Notes under the pieces: model-generated | Told to the model about the DNA's origin: nothing | Database searches by the model: none | Seen by the model: only the letters and a program-made list of their open reading frames with translations | Program-made: the position numbers and the translations under genes | Assembly: GCA_903844585.1 (NCBI GenBank) | Contig: CAIMUD010000213.1 | Span: 1 to 18,273 of the forward strand | DNA: 18,273 nucleotides | Source of the DNA: an uncultured Actinomycetes bacterium | GTDB taxonomy: Bacteria; Actinomycetota; Actinomycetes; Nanopelagicales; Nanopelagicaceae | Direction of reading: 5' to 3' | In this document: positions 15,226 through 18,273 of the stretch, piece after piece | Layout: every line of letters begins with the position of its first letter | Position numbering within the stretch: the first letter of the stretch is position 1

Positions 15226-15310
15226 GTTCTCCTCCTTCGGAGTGAATTTAGCCCTTTCATTATGTTCGGTAATCACTCACTAATCAGAGAAGTAAATGAA
15301 AAGCGCTGGA

Positions 15311-15340
15311 TTGGAAGAGCGCAAGCCAGAGGAATATATA
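15311..15340 (+). promoter_or_regulatory. Promoter of the EXORDIUM-like gene, leaderless or nearly so
   Basis: TTGGAA (15311-15316) and TATATA (15335-15340) are 18 bp apart. An overlapping TAGAAT (15339-15344) ends 6 nt before the ATG at 15351. Either -10 leaves too little leader for a Shine-Dalgarno site, and none is seen at the right distance. Confidence 0.5.
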
Positions 15341-15350
15341 GAATCTGCCC

Positions 15351-16406
15351 ATGAAGAAAACTTCGATTCTCGCTGCGGTTTCTATCGCAGTTTCCTCTCT
15401 TGTATTTTCAACTCTTACGCCATCTTTTGGCGATGATGAGAGCTCGAGAGGCTCCGAGAAAAATAAGTCTTCTGAACTCTCATCAACTTATGACTCAAGG
15501 TACTGGGGTACGCCTTCGAGAGATATTTCAAATAGCGCCGATCAATCTGAATATGATCGAAACCAAATTGCGATTCCAGGAATTCAAGTAGCTAGCTCAG
15601 AAGTTTTCTCAGTCTTTCCAGGACGTAAAGCGTCAAACGCTGCAGCAGTTATTGCCGGCAGCGGAGATTTGACCGACCATGGTGGCCCAGTTCTCAATGA
15701 AATCCATATTTACCCAATATTTTGGGGATCTGCAACAACACTTACCCCAACCTATAAGAACGCAATCACAAACTTTTTCACTGCCATTCAATGCGGCGGA
15801 ACGCTTCAAGCTTGCACAGGACAATCTGATTTAGTAAAACAATATTTCCGAGGTGCGAGTTTAAATTCGCCAATTATTAAATATGGCAAGTCATATGTAG
15901 ATACGACCAATCCACCAGCGTCTTCGCCTTCTACTGGATCTATTGTTGCTGAAGCTGCAAAAGTTGTGAAAGCAACGCCAGGTGATGTATTAGATGCAAA
16001 AGGCATTTACCTAGTCTTCACAAGCAACTATCCATCACGGGTTAGATTTTGTGCTTGGCATAGCGCCGGAAGTTATCAACCGGTGAGAACAACACCTGCA
16101 ACTTGGTTCACAGTTGCATATATGCCATATGTCGGCACTACAGCTGGCTGTAGCGCAAGCTACCTTCCAGGTTTTACTGGCTTCATCACTAGCCAAGCCG
16201 TTCACTCAGTTATCAACGTTGCAACACATGAGCTCTATGAGGCAATGAGTGATCCATTGCTATTAAATAGATCTGCTTGGTATGACGCAGCAGGATTCGA
16301 AAATGGCGATAAGTGCGCATGGAACTTTGGTTCAACTATGGCCGGTTATCGCGTGCAATCTGAGTACAGCAATTTCCATAAAGGTTGCCCAGACTTAACT
16401 TCATAA
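15351..16406 (+). CDS. Secreted EXORDIUM-like (phosphate-induced protein 1-like) protein with HELYE motif
   Basis: A 351-residue exported protein. The signal peptide is at 1-27 (KKTSILAAVSIAVSSLVFST, cleavage near SFG-DD), followed by a Ser/Asp/Glu-rich stretch to about residue 70. The catalytic-like domain (about 105-350) begins HGGPVLNEIHIYPIFWG, as in plant EXORDIUM/PHI-1 and bacterial relatives. It contains THELYEAMSDP (H293, E294, E297), then W310-Y-D, GFENGDKCAW (315-324) and a terminal GC, the usual bacterial pattern 'HE..EA.TDP ... W.D..G.E.GD.C'. HExxE resembles zincin metalloprotease sites, but protease activity is not established for the family. Several cysteines (C148, C155, C234, C267, C322, C346) suggest disulfides. 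It has its own promoter and is probably monocistronic. Role in surface or nutrient response is unknown. Confidence 0.75.
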   Translation: MKKTSILAAVSIAVSSLVFSTLTPSFGDDESSRGSEKNKSSELSSTYDSRYWGTPSRDISNSADQSEYDRNQIAIPGIQVASSEVFSVFPGRKASNAAAVIAGSGDLTDHGGPVLNEIHIYPIFWGSATTLTPTYKNAITNFFTAIQCGGTLQACTGQSDLVKQYFRGASLNSPIIKYGKSYVDTTNPPASSPSTGSIVAEAAKVVKATPGDVLDAKGIYLVFTSNYPSRVRFCAWHSAGSYQPVRTTPATWFTVAYMPYVGTTAGCSASYLPGFTGFITSQAVHSVINVATHELYEAMSDPLLLNRSAWYDAAGFENGDKCAWNFGSTMAGYRVQSEYSNFHKGCPDLTS

Positions 16407-16643
16407 TTCTGTAAATTCTCCATATATTTCTTTCATATGGTGGAATAAGGCGGGTTTTTAGGCGTAAACGCCTTTCGCGCTCTGTAAAACTTACTACCTG
16501 GTAACCCACCTTTATCCTTGATGTTGCCCTATTACAGGTTTACCGTTTCGGACAGAAGTGAACCTGAGGAGGAGAACTTCGCGAGCCAATGTGACTTCAT
16601 CACGTGTATGCCACATAGCTCGCCAAATTTGGATAGGAGCAAC
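16407..16643 (+). promoter_or_regulatory. Structured intergenic region and leader of the NCS1 symporter gene
   Basis: 237 nt without a convincing gene. From 5' to 3' it holds: CCATAT-N9-ATATGG (16420-16440); AGGCG-TAAA-CGCCT inside a GGCGGGTT...AACCCACC closing pair (about 16448-16512); a TACC-T-GGTA palindrome; a strong imperfect hairpin at 16581-16623; a CCAAATTTGG palindrome (16623-16632); and the ribosome site AGGAG (16635-16639). The density of pairing suggests either a terminator region plus promoter or a structured 5' leader such as a riboswitch. No known riboswitch consensus is matched with confidence. Confidence 0.45.
16581..16623 (+). other. Strong leader hairpin just upstream of the symporter ribosome site
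   Basis: GCGAGC (16581-16586) pairs with GCTCGC (16618-16623), and ATGTG (16589-16593) pairs with CACAT (16612-16616). The 11 bp are broken only by a 2:1 internal loop, with an 18-nt apical loop. Its last base begins the CCAAATTTGG palindrome next to the ribosome site, so the two structures compete. Confidence 0.5.
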
Positions 16644-18089
16644 ATGGCATATCAAGTATCGCCTCGTCTGCACAATGAAGACCTGGCGCCAGCAAAAGTA
16701 CGCAATTGGGGTCCATTCTCAATATTTAACGTATGGACATCAGACGTACACAGCCTCTACGGCTACTTCCTCGCAGCAAGCCTTTTCCTAGTTGCAGGCG
16801 GTGGACTTAAGTTCTTAGCCGCTATCGCGGTTGGTTCAGTTGCAATTTACTTCCTGATGACTCTGGTTGGTAATGCCGGCGTTAAGACTGGTGTTCCTTA
16901 TCCAGTTCTTGCCCGTTCATCATTCGGTGTCTTTGGTGCAAACATTCCAGCGCTTGTTCGCGCAGTGGTTGCAACCTTCTGGTACGGCGCGCAGACAAGT
17001 GCTGCAGCTGGTGCAATCGTTTCATTCTTGGTTCGTTACGACGGAATGAAGTCACTTCACGAAGGTTCAAAGATCCTTGATCACTCACCACTAGAAGTTA
17101 TCTGCTACCTAGCAGTTTGGGCAGCACAGCTATTAATCATCTCAAAGGGTATGGAAACAGTGCGTCGCTTCATGGACTTCGCTGGACCAGCTGTTTGGAT
17201 CATGATGGTTCTTCTAGCAGTTGGCCTTTCAATCAAGGCTGGCACAATTTCACTTTCAGTAGATATGGATCCAGCAAAGCTTGCTGAACTCGCTAAGAAT
17301 CAGACAGGCTTCGCAGTAACACCGGGAAGCCTGGCTGCTATGGCAGCCGTTGCCGCGACATGGGTTACATACTTTGCTGCACTTTATTTGAACTTCTGTG
17401 ACTTCTCCCGCTTTAGTCCAAATAAGGAATCACTTAGGAAGGGCAACCTTTGGGGTCTTCCAGTTAACCTGATTGCATTCTCTGTTGTTGCAGCACTTAC
17501 AACAGCATCTGCATATCGCGTTTACAACGAAGTTCTTCTTGAGCCAGGTGCAATCGCAGCTAAGTTTGACTCAGTCTTCTTGGCGCTGCTTGCAATGCTC
17601 ACATTTGCGGTCGCAACTCTTGGTATCAACGTCGTAGCGAACTTCGTTTCTCCTGCATACGATTTCGCAAACGTTGCACCAAATAAGATTGACTTCAAGA
17701 AGGGTGGATACATCGCAGCTGGTATTGCGCTTGTTCTCTACCCACTCCACCCATGGGATAACGCTCCAGCATTCGTAAACGCAATCGGTTCAACAATGGG
17801 TCCACTATTTGGAATCATTCTTGTTGATTACTACCTACTACAGAAGTCAAACGTTTCTGTAGATGCGCTTTACACAGAAGATAAGAGCGGACCATATTGG
17901 TATCAAAATGGTTGGAATATCCGTGCGATCGCAGCAGCCCTTGTGGGTTCTGTCTTCTCATCATTCCTACCAATTTGGGGACCAGCTTCATATGACAAGT
18001 TCGCTGCATATGGATGGTTCATCGGTGTTGCCGTAGCAGGAGTTGTCTACTACGCAATCACAGGTGGAAAGTCTCCATACAAGAAGTAA
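16644..18089 (+). CDS. NCS1 family nucleobase/allantoin/hydantoin-type symporter
   Basis: A 481-residue, about 12-helix cation-coupled importer of nucleobase-like compounds. I chose ATG 16644 (MAYQV) over an in-frame start at 16518 because GGATAGGAG lies at proper spacing and family similarity starts here with NEDLAPAKVRNW (11-22) and WTSDVHS. The NCS1 signature GVPYPVLARSSFGVFGANIP is at 83-102. W113 and Q117 (TFWYGAQT) match substrate-stacking Trp117 and Gln121 of the structurally known hydantoin transporter Mhp1. YLNFCDFSRF and INVVANFVSPAYDFANVAP match the later core helices, and GIILVDYYLL is the usual NCS1 pattern. Overall flavour is of the uracil/allantoin/hydantoin (PucI/Mhp1) branch; the exact substrate cannot be told. 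It has no catabolic neighbours in the window and is followed by a strong terminator, so it is probably transcribed alone. Codon use looks more biased than its neighbours (e.g. GCA, TTC, AAG), suggesting good expression. Confidence 0.9.
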   Translation: MAYQVSPRLHNEDLAPAKVRNWGPFSIFNVWTSDVHSLYGYFLAASLFLVAGGGLKFLAAIAVGSVAIYFLMTLVGNAGVKTGVPYPVLARSSFGVFGANIPALVRAVVATFWYGAQTSAAAGAIVSFLVRYDGMKSLHEGSKILDHSPLEVICYLAVWAAQLLIISKGMETVRRFMDFAGPAVWIMMVLLAVGLSIKAGTISLSVDMDPAKLAELAKNQTGFAVTPGSLAAMAAVAATWVTYFAALYLNFCDFSRFSPNKESLRKGNLWGLPVNLIAFSVVAALTTASAYRVYNEVLLEPGAIAAKFDSVFLALLAMLTFAVATLGINVVANFVSPAYDFANVAPNKIDFKKGGYIAAGIALVLYPLHPWDNAPAFVNAIGSTMGPLFGIILVDYYLLQKSNVSVDALYTEDKSGPYWYQNGWNIRAIAAALVGSVFSSFLPIWGPASYDKFAAYGWFIGVAVAGVVYYAITGGKSPYKK

Positions 18090-18099
18090 CTCTTCACCA

Positions 18100-18138
18100 A
18101 AGAAGCCCTCGACTACGGTCGGGGGCTTCTTTCTTTTT
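18100..18138 (+). terminator. Intrinsic terminator after the symporter gene
   Basis: A 14-bp stem, AAGAAGCCC-TCGAC with a TACG loop and GTCGG-GGGCTTCTT (one G-T pair), spans 18100-18131 and is followed by TCTTTTT. It begins 10 nt after the stop codon. Confidence 0.95.
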
Positions 18139-18223
18139 CCCATCAAGCCTTAACAGAGAAAGAGTGCGAGAATAGCGTCCACAATAAAACATAAATTAGA
18201 GAACCAATTAGAGGAGAAATACT

Positions 18224-18273
18224 ATGGGCGCTTGTACATGTGGTTACACCACAGATCCAGAGAAGAATTGCAA
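18224..18273 (+). CDS. Small Cys-rich protein, N-terminal fragment (possible CDGSH-type)
   Basis: ATG at 18224 with GAGGAG 8 nt upstream opens a frame reading MGACTCGYTTDPEKNC and then runs off the window. The C-x-C...P...C spacing resembles the first three ligands of the CDGSH iron-sulfur motif (C-x-C-x2-[ST]-x3-P-x-C), with one extra residue before the third Cys. The decisive G-[ST]-H lies outside the window. It has its own short upstream region after the terminator (18139-18223), in which no clear promoter could be fixed. Confidence 0.6.
   Translation, partial: MGACTCGYTTDPEKNC

Noticed and set aside
16446..16466. AGGCG-TAAA-CGCCT as the intrinsic terminator of the 15351 gene
   Set aside because: The stem is short and only TT follows before a GC-rich stretch; it fits better as part of a larger folded leader.
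16552..16580. TPP riboswitch, suggested by the string TGAACCTGA before a transporter gene
   Set aside because: No CTGAGA element upstream and no TAATACCAGCG-type sequence after it; the match is only nine bases.
16518..16643. Longer start for the NCS1 symporter
   Set aside because: The added 42 residues match nothing in the family, lie over leader hairpins and lack a ribosome site; ATG 16644 has AGGAG and the conserved N-terminus.
1..18273. CRISPR array, tRNA/rRNA genes, insertion sequences
   Set aside because: No spaced direct repeats, clover-leaf sequences or transposase-like reading frames were seen on either strand.

Overview
The window looks like a chromosomal segment of a moderate-GC (visually about 45%) actinobacterium. 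The LuxR-type response regulator, the Lys/Ala-rich protein tail and several apparently leaderless promoters (a TAnnnT hexamer 6-7 nt before an ATG) fit this. The style resembles small-genome freshwater Actinobacteria (Nanopelagicales/acI), but that placement is inference without a database search. I saw no tRNA, rRNA, CRISPR array, transposase or phage gene.

Region 1 (1-6326, minus strand): a very large secreted haem peroxidase of the animal-peroxidase (peroxidase-cyclooxygenase) superfamily, followed by RTX-type calcium-binding repeats and Fn3/Ig-like domains. After 30 bp comes a REC-LuxR response regulator. Its stop codon overlaps the GTG start of a multi-spanning membrane protein that runs off the window and is possibly the cognate sensor.

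Region 2 (6485-13937, plus strand) is the most interesting part: nine closely packed genes that look like one surface-structure locus. They are a Sec-secreted protein with a P/S/T-rich stalk (6485); four tandem small exported paralogues (7294, 7987, 8695, 9239) sharing a SipW-type signal peptide, an E-[F/L]-G-Q-G motif and two cysteines; a SipW/ER-type signal peptidase with an intact Ser/His pair (9941); a polytopic membrane protein with an extracytoplasmic beta domain (10614); a collagen-like Gly-X-Y protein whose C-terminal domain resembles the four paralogues (12170); a Lys-rich-tailed protein, probably cytoplasmic (12939); and a membrane-anchored protein that aligns with the signal peptidase but lacks its catalytic His (13578). 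I infer a TasA/camelysin-like secreted fibre system with a dedicated signal peptidase, a collagen-like tip or cross-linking subunit and a pseudo-peptidase. I know of no described system with this exact composition.

Region 3 (13941-15190, minus strand): a two-gene pair converging on region 2. One is a two-TM protein with a coiled-coil tail. The other has a single TM helix with the MotB/ExbD/ZorB-like 'YADLLLALM' signature, which suggests an ion-driven MotAB/ExbBD-like complex of unknown role.

Region 4 (15351-18273, plus strand): a secreted EXORDIUM-like protein with an HELYE motif, a 237-nt structured leader before an NCS1 nucleobase/allantoin/hydantoin-type symporter, a strong intrinsic terminator, and the first 50 nt of a small Cys-rich (possibly CDGSH-type) protein cut by the window end. 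No gene-free stretch exceeds 300 bp.
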